A program made the position numbers and the translations under genes. Shown piece by piece: positions 9,356 through 18,474 of a stretch of DNA of 64,000 nt (positions are counted from its first letter, which is position 1; every line of letters starts with the position of its first letter). Origin of the DNA: Fidelibacterota bacterium. Lineage in GTDB: Bacteria; Fidelibacterota; UBA8477; JABMPR01. The notes under the pieces are model-generated. The model had not been told where the DNA came from. It worked only from the letters and a program-made list of their open reading frames with translations, and did no database searches. The DNA lies in NCBI GenBank assembly GCA_018650445.1, contig JABIFX010000208.1, positions 140,744 through 204,743 of the forward strand, given 5' to 3'.

Positions 9356-10489
9356 ATGCGCAAAAAAGTTGTCGTATTAGGTGCAGGCATGGTTGGACGG
9401 GCCATGGCTATAGATTTGAGTCAGCAAAATGATGTCCTTTCAGTTGATCGAGACCAACAGGCGCTTGCCCTGCTGGGAAACCATTCAAATTTAACAACAA
9501 CCCAAGCTGATCTGGGAGACGCTTCCGCCGTTACCCATGTGATAGCTGATGCGGATATCGTTGTTGGAGCTGTCCCCGGATTTATGGGCTTCAGAACCCT
9601 TGAAACTGTTATCAGAGCAGGTAAGAACATTGTTGATATTTCCTTTTTCTCAGAGGATCCTTTTGAATTGGATGCTCTGGCAAAAGCTAAAGGCGTGATT
9701 GCTGTAATGGATGCTGGGGTAGCGCCTGGCATGAGCAATATTATTTTAGGCTCCTACCATAAAGAGATGAACGTCAGGGATTACACCTGTTATGTAGGTG
9801 GATTACCAAGGGAGCGAAGCTGGCCCTACGAATACAAGGCGCCTTTTTCACCCATTGATGTTATTGCAGAATACACCAGACCTTCCCGTATCGTTGAAAA
9901 TGGTGAGTTGGTTGAAAGAGTGGCTCTATCTGAACCTGAGCTGATTGATTTCCCGGGCGTGGGAACACTGGAAGCCTTCAACACCGATGGCTTGAGAAGT
10001 TTGGTGCGGACCATGAAAATTCCCAATATGATTGAAAAGACCCTGCGTTATCCAGGACACATCGCACTCATGCGCGTACTCCGTGAAACCGGATTTTTTG
10101 GGGAGAAGCATATGCAAATTGGTGATCAAAGTATCCGACCGCTCGATTTAACAACGGCACTACTTTTTCCAAAATGGAAGCTTGGAGAAGAGGAAGAGGA
10201 ATTCACCATCATGAATGTCATTGTTGAGGGTCTGGATAATGGCAAGGCATTCAGGCATAAATACGAATTACTAGATCGCTATGATCCCGCGACCAAAACA
10301 TCATCCATGGCCAGAACCACAGGGTATACCTGTACGGCTGTCACCCAGCTTGTCTTGGATGGCCAATATGACCGGGTTGGGATTAGTCCACCTGAGTTTG
10401 TTGGTGAAACATCGGGCTGTTTGGAGACCGTTTTTAATTATCTCAAAGATAGAGGCGTCGTCTATAAGAAAAATTCACAAGAGGGTTAA
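9356..10489 (+). CDS. Saccharopine-dehydrogenase-family enzyme, close to L-lysine 6-dehydrogenase
   Basis: 377 residues from the ATG at 9356, preceded by AGCAGG at 9341-9346; a GTG at 9317 would add 13 unlikely residues. The N-terminus is a Rossmann fold (VLGAGMVGRAMA). The middle has DAGVAPGMSNI and YVGGLP, and further on TLEAFNTDGLRSL and RYPGH, segments I associate with NAD-dependent L-lysine 6-dehydrogenase and saccharopine reductase C-domains. It would oxidise the epsilon-amino group of lysine or a related amino acid. The next gene, an APC amino-acid permease only 8 bases downstream, fits an amino-acid uptake and catabolism pair. The exact substrate is not provable from sequence. Confidence 0.8.
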   Translation: MRKKVVVLGAGMVGRAMAIDLSQQNDVLSVDRDQQALALLGNHSNLTTTQADLGDASAVTHVIADADIVVGAVPGFMGFRTLETVIRAGKNIVDISFFSEDPFELDALAKAKGVIAVMDAGVAPGMSNIILGSYHKEMNVRDYTCYVGGLPRERSWPYEYKAPFSPIDVIAEYTRPSRIVENGELVERVALSEPELIDFPGVGTLEAFNTDGLRSLVRTMKIPNMIEKTLRYPGHIALMRVLRETGFFGEKHMQIGDQSIRPLDLTTALLFPKWKLGEEEEEFTIMNVIVEGLDNGKAFRHKYELLDRYDPATKTSSMARTTGYTCTAVTQLVLDGQYDRVGISPPEFVGETSGCLETVFNYLKDRGVVYKKNSQEG

Positions 10490-10497
10490 GCATCAGT

Positions 10498-11919
10498 TTG
10501 AAACTGTCTAAAACCACAAAAGGACTTTCTCTCTGGACACTGGTCATGTTGATCTTTGTCCCGACCTTTGGTTTTAATAACATCACAACCAATGGCGTCG
10601 CCCTTGGACCAGCAGCTATCCCTTCCTGGGTAATAGTCTGTATATTTTATTTTTTACCTCTTACAGCCATCATTGCCGAACTGGCCTCGGTTAACGAAAA
10701 TAAGCGTGGTGGAATTTACAGTTGGATTGCGTTCAGTCTGGGCCATCGTTGGGCCTTTTTTGGTACCTGGTCATATTTTATTTCGAATTTATTCTATCTA
10801 CAGTTTGTCTTTGCCCGCATCCCTGTCATGGCCTCATGGGCCCTGTTTGGAGAAAATCGTTTTACAGATGCCAATGTGAGCCTGCTTCCTTACTATTCCA
10901 TCTTATTGTGTCTCATACTGACCTGGATCGCCAGTTGGGGAGTCAAATCGTTTTCCAAATTGAGCAATCTGGGTGGAAAGTTGACCCTTACCGTGACGGG
11001 TGGCTTTATTGTTTTTGCTTTTCTGGCCTATTTAAAAGGTACACCCTCAGCAACAGAGTTTTCCATGGAAAGCATGATGCCGGATTTTTCAACCAGCTAC
11101 TTTGCCACCTTCTCCTGGTTGCTCCTGGCGGTTTCTGGAGCCGAAGTAGCAGGTACCTACATTGATAAGGTTGATAATCCCGTGCGAAATTTCCCCAGGG
11201 GCGTTATCATGGCGACCATGCTGGTGGGTGGGGCTTATATCCTGGGATCCTTTGCGGTGAGCCTGGTGGCTTCTCCAGCAGAATTGTCTGAAGCCGGCTT
11301 AAAAGACGCTATTTTTGTGGTCCACAAACTGCTGGCTGAGAGCTTGGGTATCAATGGAGAGCTGGTGGTACGTTTGTTCGCGATGATTTTCCTGGTAACC
11401 TCTGTGGCGGCTTATGTCGTCTGGATAGAATCGCCTTTGCGAGCCATGTTTTCAGAGGTTCCGGAAGGAACATTCCCGGAGATATTAACCCGAAAAAACA
11501 CTGATGGTGGGCTGAGTCATGCCCTATGGATCCAGGCAGGTGTGGTGATTGTTCTCATCGCAATCCCCTTGATCGGTTTAGAATCTATAGATGCCTTTTT
11601 CCGGCTGATTACCGACTTGACTGCTCTGAGCCTGGTGATTCCATATATGATTTTGGCAGCGGCATATCTGGTTTTTAGAATGAACAATAATCCTGGCCCC
11701 TTTACCATGATGCGCTCGAATAAACTGGCTCATTCAGTAGCCATTGGTACGCTAATAATCAGTGTTGCCGCATTTTTCGGAGCAGGTATAGACTATTATG
11801 TGGATGCTGAAACGGGCTGGCAAGCCGCAAAAGCCATACTGATGACCTATGGCGGTCCCATATTCCTCATTGCACTTGGATATGGACTCACCCATTTTCA
11901 CAAGCAATCCACTAACTAG
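10498..11919 (+). CDS. APC-superfamily amino-acid permease
   Basis: 473 residues with about 12 hydrophobic helices and the APC signature regions near the N-terminus (FGFNNITTNG and AELASVNENKRGGIYSW). The closest remembered relatives are the YjeM/glutamate:GABA antiporter-like permeases. Start is TTG at 10498, with GAGGG 13 bases upstream; no better start precedes the first helix. It is probably cotranscribed with the lysine-dehydrogenase-like gene. Inference: imports the amino acid that the upstream enzyme uses. Confidence 0.82.
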   Translation: MKLSKTTKGLSLWTLVMLIFVPTFGFNNITTNGVALGPAAIPSWVIVCIFYFLPLTAIIAELASVNENKRGGIYSWIAFSLGHRWAFFGTWSYFISNLFYLQFVFARIPVMASWALFGENRFTDANVSLLPYYSILLCLILTWIASWGVKSFSKLSNLGGKLTLTVTGGFIVFAFLAYLKGTPSATEFSMESMMPDFSTSYFATFSWLLLAVSGAEVAGTYIDKVDNPVRNFPRGVIMATMLVGGAYILGSFAVSLVASPAELSEAGLKDAIFVVHKLLAESLGINGELVVRLFAMIFLVTSVAAYVVWIESPLRAMFSEVPEGTFPEILTRKNTDGGLSHALWIQAGVVIVLIAIPLIGLESIDAFFRLITDLTALSLVIPYMILAAAYLVFRMNNNPGPFTMMRSNKLAHSVAIGTLIISVAAFFGAGIDYYVDAETGWQAAKAILMTYGGPIFLIALGYGLTHFHKQSTN

Positions 11920-11961
11920 AGCGGCACAATAATTCAGGGGGAATCTGATGAAGGAGTTTGT

Positions 11962-12906
11962 ATGAAAAACATGGTATTTGGAACCGGTCCCCTGGCTTGG
12001 TGGGTCATGCAGACCTTGCTGGAAAAAGGTGACACTGTTGCTCTGGCCAGTCGCAGTGGCAAAATTAATAAAGCCTTACCAGACAAAGTTAAAATTCATG
12101 CCTGCGATGCTACCGAACCTGATGAAGTGGCCAAAGTCTGTAAGGACATGGATGCAGTCTATTTTTGTGCCATGCCACCCTATACCAATTGGCCCGACCT
12201 TTTTCCACCTCTGGCAATTGGCTTTCTCAAAGGGGTTGCCAGAACAGAGGCAAAGGTGATTTTTGGTGACAATCTATATTTATATGGATCTACACAGGGA
12301 ACACGCATTAGCGAAATAGTGGCCCATGATGCAACGGGTCACAAAGGTCGCACCAGGGAGTTTGTAGCACGTCAGTTTATGGCTGCTCATGAGCGGGAGG
12401 ATAATCTGGTTACCATCGGACGGGCTGCCGATTTCTACGGCCCTCACACGTTGAATGCCGTTCTGGGTGAGATGTTTTTTAAGCCAGCTTTTGCAAGCAA
12501 AACTGCCAATCTCCTGGGAGATATTGACCTGCCACACACCTTCAGCTATATCAAGGATTTTGCAAAAGGACTGGTAACTCTAGGCAGTAATGATTCAGCT
12601 TTTGGCGAAGCCTGGCACACACCAAATGCCCCTACAGTTTCTACCCGGGACATGCTCAAACTGGTTGAAGCAGAACTGGATGAAAAAGTCAAGATTCGCG
12701 TAGCCGGTAATACGATGATCTCCATACTTGGATTTTTCAGCCCCATGATCAAAGAAACCAAAGAAATGATGTATACCTGGGAAGAGGCTTATGTCGTTGA
12801 CCACTCAAAATTTGAAGCTGCTTTTGGAGCTGAGGTTACCAGTCACGAGGTGGCCATCAAAGAAACTGTAGCTTGGTTTAAAGATTATTTGGAAGTCAAA
12901 AAGTGA
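11962..12906 (+). CDS. NAD-dependent epimerase/dehydratase-family protein (extended SDR)
   Basis: 314 residues. The N-terminal nucleotide-binding motif FGTGPLAWWVM is a variant of GxxGxxG, and VIFGDNLYLYG is the strand leading to the active-site tyrosine region of extended SDRs. The classical YxxxK is not obvious, so the protein may bind NAD(P) without standard SDR catalysis. A clear AAGGAG (11951-11956) precedes the ATG. It lies 42 bases after the permease and overlaps the next gene by GTGA. Substrate unknown. Confidence 0.75.
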   Translation: MKNMVFGTGPLAWWVMQTLLEKGDTVALASRSGKINKALPDKVKIHACDATEPDEVAKVCKDMDAVYFCAMPPYTNWPDLFPPLAIGFLKGVARTEAKVIFGDNLYLYGSTQGTRISEIVAHDATGHKGRTREFVARQFMAAHEREDNLVTIGRAADFYGPHTLNAVLGEMFFKPAFASKTANLLGDIDLPHTFSYIKDFAKGLVTLGSNDSAFGEAWHTPNAPTVSTRDMLKLVEAELDEKVKIRVAGNTMISILGFFSPMIKETKEMMYTWEEAYVVDHSKFEAAFGAEVTSHEVAIKETVAWFKDYLEVKK

Positions 12907-13316
12907 AAAAGCTGAGCCAGGATCAAATCCTGAAATTTCTCCTTTATGCCGGGGCTCTATATTTTTTGGGGGTGGCAATAGCCCACGCACTTGGAAGCAA
13001 AATTCCAGGTCTTTTTGTTTATTATAACGTACCCTCCTATCCATACCAGGATCGGATTATTTCATTTCTAACTTTTGGGTGGGCAGGGCTCTTTTTTCTG
13101 ACTGCCAGGAAAATGGAGCCAGACCTCATCAAACTCATTCTGATTATTGGTTTGGTTGCAGTCATCGCCTTGGTTGTAAACACCAACATCACAGATTTCA
13201 AACAACTGGATCCTTCCATTAGTAGCTCTGATTTCAACTGGAATATCGGTGTCCTGATTTTTTACTGGCTGGGTCTGGTGATGCATTCCCGGCAGCACTT
13301 TATCAAAAATAAATAA
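12903..13316 (+). CDS. Small integral membrane protein of unknown function
   Basis: 137 residues with about four hydrophobic helices (roughly 10-30, 52-67, 77-95 and 112-128). It begins with GTG overlapping the TGA of the epimerase-like gene (GTGA), so the two are translationally coupled. I recognise no family. Its coupling suggests it works with, or is regulated with, the epimerase-like protein. Confidence 0.7.
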   Translation: MKKLSQDQILKFLLYAGALYFLGVAIAHALGSKIPGLFVYYNVPSYPYQDRIISFLTFGWAGLFFLTARKMEPDLIKLILIIGLVAVIALVVNTNITDFKQLDPSISSSDFNWNIGVLIFYWLGLVMHSRQHFIKNK

Positions 13317-13373
13317 TGGTTTCAAGTTGACAGGCCACTTACTCTGGATATCGATGATTTCGGTGAACTCACA

Positions 13374-13886
13374 ATGAAAATAAGACGTAGCGCCCGTACT
13401 ATACTTGTAACCCTGTTGATTTTGTCTGTATTTACATTTATAACTGTATGGCATAATAAAGCACCTGGAACTCTCTCGGAGCAGGACAAACAGGCATTAA
13501 TCAAAGATCTCGCACAGAAAAACCCCGGGTTGTCACTCTTTTTGGAAAACATGATGCAGGGGAACGATATCACCAGCTTTTATGCTGTGGGAAAATCCTC
13601 CACGCACCCCTGGCCTGAGAGCATATCCAGGGCTTCCTATTCTGACCCCCTGGCCCGACAAGCTCAGTCCTCCGGAACGGAGATTCTCATCAGATATCGC
13701 AGCTCTGAGGATTTTCTGTTTATCCTCCAGGAGGCAGAAAAGCGTACACCAGGAACTCTGGCTGCCTTGAATTATGATGACTATCAAGCGATTCCAGAAC
13801 CAGCCCTGACGATCTCTTTTCGTTTACTTGTTTCACTGCTTGTCGGTGTTTCCGGATTAATTCTCATCAGGTATTTTAATAGGTAG
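13374..13886 (+). CDS. Hypothetical protein with N- and C-terminal membrane helices
   Basis: 170 residues. One helix near the N-terminus (about 9-26) and one at the very C-terminus (about 150-166) enclose a soluble domain of about 120 residues with no motif I recognise. The ATG at 13374 follows a weak GGTGA. It lies 57 bases after the preceding membrane-protein gene on the same strand, so it may belong to the same transcript. Confidence 0.65.
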   Translation: MKIRRSARTILVTLLILSVFTFITVWHNKAPGTLSEQDKQALIKDLAQKNPGLSLFLENMMQGNDITSFYAVGKSSTHPWPESISRASYSDPLARQAQSSGTEILIRYRSSEDFLFILQEAEKRTPGTLAALNYDDYQAIPEPALTISFRLLVSLLVGVSGLILIRYFNR

Positions 13887-14074
13887 TTCTAAATATCCAT
13901 TTAGGCTTGTCAGTAAACACAAGGAGCTCTTCTTGTGGCCTGGATGTTGTTATGAAAACGCAAGAAAACTTCATATCAAAGGGTAGCGAAAATGACATAA
14001 TAAATGTATGTTGGATGCTCAAATGAGTAGCAATAAACATCTAGTAAATATCAAACATAAATGAAGGTGTTCAC

Positions 14075-15994
14075 ATGAAACGTAATCAGATTTTTGTTCT
14101 GTTAATTCTCGCTGTTTCCCTTGTGTTTTGGTCATGTGGTGGTGGCGATAAACAAGCGGCAGAGACTGCAGGAAATGACAACAGTGCCAGCGTAAAAGAT
14201 ATGGCCACACTTGCTGAAGCAGGTGGTTATGGATTTGAAAAACTGGCAGATGAATTAGGCTACTCTACTTATGAAATGAAACCCGAAGAACAAATTTTCT
14301 TTGGTGATCCTCGTGCCAAAAAAGGCGGACTCTTTCGTCATATCACCACGCGCTTCCCTGCAACCATGCGCACAGAAGGTCAAAACGCCAATTATGTTGA
14401 AAACAGCACGATTGCTGGTCTCTGTTACGAAAGTTTGGTCGGCACACACCCCTTAACCCTCGAGTTTATCCCTGCTCTGGCAACACACTGGAAGATCTCA
14501 GATGACAAAATGAAATTCTGGTTTCGCATCAATCCAGATGCACGCTGGTCAGATGGTCGTGAGGTTATTGCTGAAGATATTGTGGCTACCTGGGATCTTC
14601 ATATGGACGAAACGATTTTGTCACCTTCTGACCAGTTGGTCTTCGGGAAATTTGAACGTCCAGTTGTGGAAGGGAAATATATTGTTTCTGTTGTGGCGAA
14701 AGAATTAAGCTGGAGAAATTTTCTCTATTTTGGTGGCATGTCCATTCTTCCTTCATATTATCTGAATCAGGTAGACGGTACAGAGTATCTTAAAGAATAC
14801 CAATTTAAAATGTTACCCGGTACTGGACCTTATGAGATCAAGGAAAAAGATATTATTAATCAGGAATCCTTTACTCTAACACGTCGTACTGACTATTGGG
14901 GCATGGAAGATCCCGCCAATAAATACACCTCCAACTTTGACAAAATAAAGTTCATTGTTGTTAAGGATAACAATCCACTCATATTTGAAAAATTTAAAAA
15001 GGGTGAAGCTGATTTTTACACGGTGGCAGCTGCACGTGAATGGATTGAAGAAACTGATTTTGAATCCATTCAAAAAGGTTGGATTCAGAAACATAAAATT
15101 TATTCAGAAAGACCAACGGGAACCTCAGGTTACGCGTTTAATATGCGTAAATGGCCCTTTGATGATAAGCGGGTTCGCATGGCGTTTACCTATCTCTACA
15201 ATCGTGAAAAGATGAATGAAGAGATGTATTACAGTGAATACTCTATGATGAACTCAATGTATTCAGGTTCCGTTTATGAAAATCCCAATAACGAAAAAGT
15301 AGTTTATTCCCCGGAAAAGGCTGTCGAGTTATTGAAAGCGGCCGGATATACTTCCCGCAACGACGAGGGTTGGTTGGTTCATGAAGATGGTCGGATTCTA
15401 CGCTTTGAGATCGCCATCATGAAGGGTGTGGATTACATGGTTACTCCCGTCCAGCAGATGATGAAAGAGTATGGCATCGATATGCAGATCAAATACATCG
15501 ATGGCAATGCCAATTGGAAAAATCTCATGGAACGTAATTTCACACTTTTCATGCAGAACTGGACAGGTCTGGTATTTCCAAACCCAGAAACGTCACTGCA
15601 TTCTTCCCTGGCTGACCAGAACAACAATAACAACATTGGTGGGTTTAAAAACGCTCGGGTTGACGAATTGCTTGAAGAATATGATGTCACCTTTGACCAG
15701 GCTCGTCGTGTAGAAATCATTCGCGAAATTGATGGGATATACTCTGGTATACATCCAGCTGCCTGGGGTATCGCCAGAAACTATCAGCGCGTGCTCTTCT
15801 GGGATAAATTCGGTTATCCAGAATATATGGTTGGTCGTTATACAGGCGATTATCGCACGGTATTCACACACTGGTGGTTTGAAGATGATAAAGGAAAAGC
15901 ACTTGAAGAGGCGATGGCCAACGGAAGTGACTTATCCAAGGGTGAGATTGATGTCATGTACTGGCCTGAGTATTTAAAAGCTAACGCAAATTAA
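14075..15994 (+). CDS. YejA-like peptide-binding lipoprotein of an ABC importer (SBP family 5)
   Basis: 639 residues. The signal peptide ends in VFWSC, so Cys21 is a likely lipid anchor. The body is a family-5 extracellular solute-binding protein: DPRAKKGGLFRH near the start, SDGREVIAEDIVATW, and YLYNREKM in the second lobe, the order seen in OppA/DppA/YejA proteins. The GDPRAKKGG segment and overall length favour the YejA group that serves YejB/YejE permeases, which transport oligopeptides including microcin-C-type peptides. GAAGGTG precedes the ATG. Four transporter genes follow after an 80-base palindromic repeat. Confidence 0.9.
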   Translation: MKRNQIFVLLILAVSLVFWSCGGGDKQAAETAGNDNSASVKDMATLAEAGGYGFEKLADELGYSTYEMKPEEQIFFGDPRAKKGGLFRHITTRFPATMRTEGQNANYVENSTIAGLCYESLVGTHPLTLEFIPALATHWKISDDKMKFWFRINPDARWSDGREVIAEDIVATWDLHMDETILSPSDQLVFGKFERPVVEGKYIVSVVAKELSWRNFLYFGGMSILPSYYLNQVDGTEYLKEYQFKMLPGTGPYEIKEKDIINQESFTLTRRTDYWGMEDPANKYTSNFDKIKFIVVKDNNPLIFEKFKKGEADFYTVAAAREWIEETDFESIQKGWIQKHKIYSERPTGTSGYAFNMRKWPFDDKRVRMAFTYLYNREKMNEEMYYSEYSMMNSMYSGSVYENPNNEKVVYSPEKAVELLKAAGYTSRNDEGWLVHEDGRILRFEIAIMKGVDYMVTPVQQMMKEYGIDMQIKYIDGNANWKNLMERNFTLFMQNWTGLVFPNPETSLHSSLADQNNNNNIGGFKNARVDELLEEYDVTFDQARRVEIIREIDGIYSGIHPAAWGIARNYQRVLFWDKFGYPEYMVGRYTGDYRTVFTHWWFEDDKGKALEEAMANGSDLSKGEIDVMYWPEYLKANAN

Positions 15995-16011
15995 TATAAA
16001 AATAACTAACT

Positions 16012-16092
16012 GTCATCGCGACCCCGTCATTGCTGACGGGGGTGGCGATCTCGGATGTGAGATTGCTACACCGCTTACCTCCTCGCTATGAC
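16012..16092 (+). repeat. MITE/REP-like palindromic repeat between binding-protein and permease genes
   Basis: An 81-base element bounded by near-perfect inverted ends: GTCATCGCGA at 16012-16021 and TCGCTATGAC at 16083-16092 (9 of 10 pair). Inside are two further hairpins: CCCCGTCA/TGACGGGG (16022-16029 and 16034-16041) and GCGATCTC/GAGATTGC (16045-16052 and 16059-16066, one G-U pair). The composition is more GC-rich than its flanks. I see no second copy in this window. It resembles dispersed intergenic repeats of many bacteria and may damp transcription from the binding-protein gene into the permease genes. Confidence 0.7.
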
Positions 16093-16126
16093 CTAATTTG
16101 ATCCATATGTATCGGTTACTTATCTC

Positions 16127-17404
16127 ATGACGACATACTTTATACGCCGTATTTTACTGATGATCCCCACCTTTCTGGGGTCAACCATACTCATCTTTGT
16201 CATCCTGCAGATGGCACCTGGTGGCCCCCTGGAGCGGACTATCCAGCAATTGCAGGCAGGCGCCATGCAACAAGGAGAATCTGTAGGAAGCGTGGGTGAT
16301 ATTATGAGTGGTGGGAGTTCCGTGCTCCCTGAGTCTGCACTTCGAGAATTAAGACGTTTCTATGGATTTGACAAACCGGTTTATCAGAGATATCTGATCT
16401 GGCTGGGTGTCTGGCCCCGTGAGATCAAACATCGTGAAGTAAAATTTAGCGGGGATGTAAAAGAAGTGAGTAAAAACGTCGGCCGTGGGACCTATATGAC
16501 TCTGCGTCTTGAAGGAGAGCAGGTCGGTGTTTATGATAAGGCCGGAATTACCAGTGATATATGGAAAGGGGCTATAGACAAAGAAGCCTCCAAAGATGAC
16601 AACGTGGTCGCCACCATCTTTCAAACAGAGTTCTCAGGTATTCTCACAGGAAACCTGGGTACATCCTATACCTATGATCAACCTGTTTCTGAAGTAATGG
16701 CCCCTCGCTTTAAAGTTTCCATGTTTTTTGGGCTTACCGGATTATTCTTGTCCTATATAGTCTGTATTCCGCTGGGAATTCGGAAGGCCCTCAATCATGG
16801 GTCAGCCTTTGATTTTCTTTCCAGCGTGGTTGTTTTTGCAGCCTATTCCATTCCAGGATATGCTTTGGGTATGGTTTTGCTGGTATTATTGGGTGGAGGC
16901 TCGTTCTGGGATATTTTTCCCCTGGGAGGATTTCGATCACCGACAGAAATTTGGGAGACTTTGTCACTCTGGGGGAAGATAAAAGATCAACTCTGGCATA
17001 TGGTCTTACCTATTATCGCCTGGTCAATCAGTAGTTTTGCTGGTTTGACCATTCTTATGAAAAACAGTCTCCTCGAGAATATTTCACAGGATTATATCCG
17101 TACAGCTTTTGCCAAAGGGCTACAGGAAAAAAGGGTGATTTGGGTTCACGCTATTCGTAACTCGATCATTCCAATAGCCTCTGGTATCGGTGGAGTTATT
17201 GGAGTGGTTATCGCCGGATCCTACCTCATCGAAAAAGTCTTCAATATTGATGGTTTTGGAAAAATGGGATTCCAGGCCATTCTTGATCGAGATTACCCCA
17301 TCACTCTGGGCTTTTTGGTGATTGTGGTGGTGATCCGACTTGTGTCCAATATCCTGTCTGATATTGCACTGGCAACCGTTGACCCAAGAATCAGATTTAA
17401 ATAG
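16127..17404 (+). CDS. yejB: YejB-like peptide ABC transporter permease
   Basis: 425 residues, longer than typical OppB (about 310) and YejB (about 360). The N-terminal helix is followed by MAPGGPLERTIQQL, the YejB/OppB-type periplasmic entry, then a long extracytoplasmic region of about 150 residues before five further helices. The EAA-type cytoplasmic loop (RTAFAKGLQEKRVIWVHAIRNS) binds the ATPase subunits. Residues about 98-165 form an extra segment rich in charged residues that I do not find in ordinary OppB. It lies 3 bases upstream of the second permease gene. Confidence 0.88.
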   Translation: MTTYFIRRILLMIPTFLGSTILIFVILQMAPGGPLERTIQQLQAGAMQQGESVGSVGDIMSGGSSVLPESALRELRRFYGFDKPVYQRYLIWLGVWPREIKHREVKFSGDVKEVSKNVGRGTYMTLRLEGEQVGVYDKAGITSDIWKGAIDKEASKDDNVVATIFQTEFSGILTGNLGTSYTYDQPVSEVMAPRFKVSMFFGLTGLFLSYIVCIPLGIRKALNHGSAFDFLSSVVVFAAYSIPGYALGMVLLVLLGGGSFWDIFPLGGFRSPTEIWETLSLWGKIKDQLWHMVLPIIAWSISSFAGLTILMKNSLLENISQDYIRTAFAKGLQEKRVIWVHAIRNSIIPIASGIGGVIGVVIAGSYLIEKVFNIDGFGKMGFQAILDRDYPITLGFLVIVVVIRLVSNILSDIALATVDPRIRFK

Positions 17405-17406
17405 AG

Positions 17407-18474
17407 ATGGAAAGTAAGAAAATGCCTGAACAACAAGAAATATCCCTTTCCATTCTAAAGAAGCGTTGGCTTAAATTCAAAACCTTGAAAAGGGGATACT
17501 ATTCATTCGTCCTCTTGGTTATCCTGTATATCCTATCGTGGTTTTTACCCCTGCTTGTTAATAATCGCGCCCTGGTACTCAGCTATGAGGACGAGATGTA
17601 TTTTCCAATTATCTCAGGATACTATGCTGGTTCAGAATTTGGGCAAGACGTCCCCGGTGAGACCATTTATAGAGAACTCCAGGCTACATGGGAATCTGAA
17701 AACAGTGAAAACTGGGTAATTATGCCCATCTATCCATACAGCCCATTCGAAGACATAACGGTTGCTGGAAATAAAATGTATGACCCCCCTTCCAATACAC
17801 ATTGGCTGGGTACTGACAACACAGGACGAGATGTCTTTGCCAGGCTATGTTATGCCTTCAACATCTCCATCTCATTTGCCCTGGTTCTCACCATCCTGAA
17901 CTACATCATCGGTGTAATTATTGGCGGGAGTATGGGCTACTTTGGCGGGAGGTTTGACCTCTTCTTTCAACGAATAATCGAAATCTGGTCCAGTCTGCCC
18001 ATGTTGTTTGTAATCATTATTATCAGCTCCATCATTCGTCCTTCCTTCTTCTTGTTGATTTTCATCTACACCATCGTCAACTGGATTGGCATGACCTATC
18101 TCATGCGGGCAGAATTTTACCGCGAAAAATCCAAGGATTATGTTGCGGCAGCCCTGTCCATGGGACAGACAAACTTCAAAGTGATGTTTAAGCACATTCT
18201 TCCCAATGCCATGGTACCGATCATCACCTTTTTCCCTTTTGCTATTGTTGGTGGAATCTCAGCATTGGTGAGTCTTGACTATCTCGGGTTTGGAATGCCA
18301 CCACCGACGCCCAGCTGGGGCCAGATGTTAGATGTTGGCCTTCAAAACATTACTAAAGCCTGGATGGTCTTTGCCCCAATTTCGGCTCTCTTTTCAACAT
18401 TGATAATGGTTGTCTTTATCGGGGAGGCTGTACGCGAAGCTTTTGACCCCAAAGTATATTCGAGGTTACGATGA
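17407..18474 (+). CDS. yejE: YejE-like peptide ABC transporter permease
   Basis: 355 residues with six helices. After the first helix (about 35-53) comes a long periplasmic loop that includes YFPIISGYY, WVIMPIYPYSP and NTHWLGTDNTGRDVFARL, the order characteristic of YejE-type permeases. The EAA loop is YVAAALSMGQTNFKVMFKHILPN. It pairs with the YejB-like protein to form the membrane channel. Its TGA overlaps the ATG of the first ATPase gene (ATGA). A second possible ATG lies five codons downstream. Confidence 0.88.
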   Translation: MESKKMPEQQEISLSILKKRWLKFKTLKRGYYSFVLLVILYILSWFLPLLVNNRALVLSYEDEMYFPIISGYYAGSEFGQDVPGETIYRELQATWESENSENWVIMPIYPYSPFEDITVAGNKMYDPPSNTHWLGTDNTGRDVFARLCYAFNISISFALVLTILNYIIGVIIGGSMGYFGGRFDLFFQRIIEIWSSLPMLFVIIIISSIIRPSFFLLIFIYTIVNWIGMTYLMRAEFYREKSKDYVAAALSMGQTNFKVMFKHILPNAMVPIITFFPFAIVGGISALVSLDYLGFGMPPPTPSWGQMLDVGLQNITKAWMVFAPISALFSTLIMVVFIGEAVREAFDPKVYSRLR

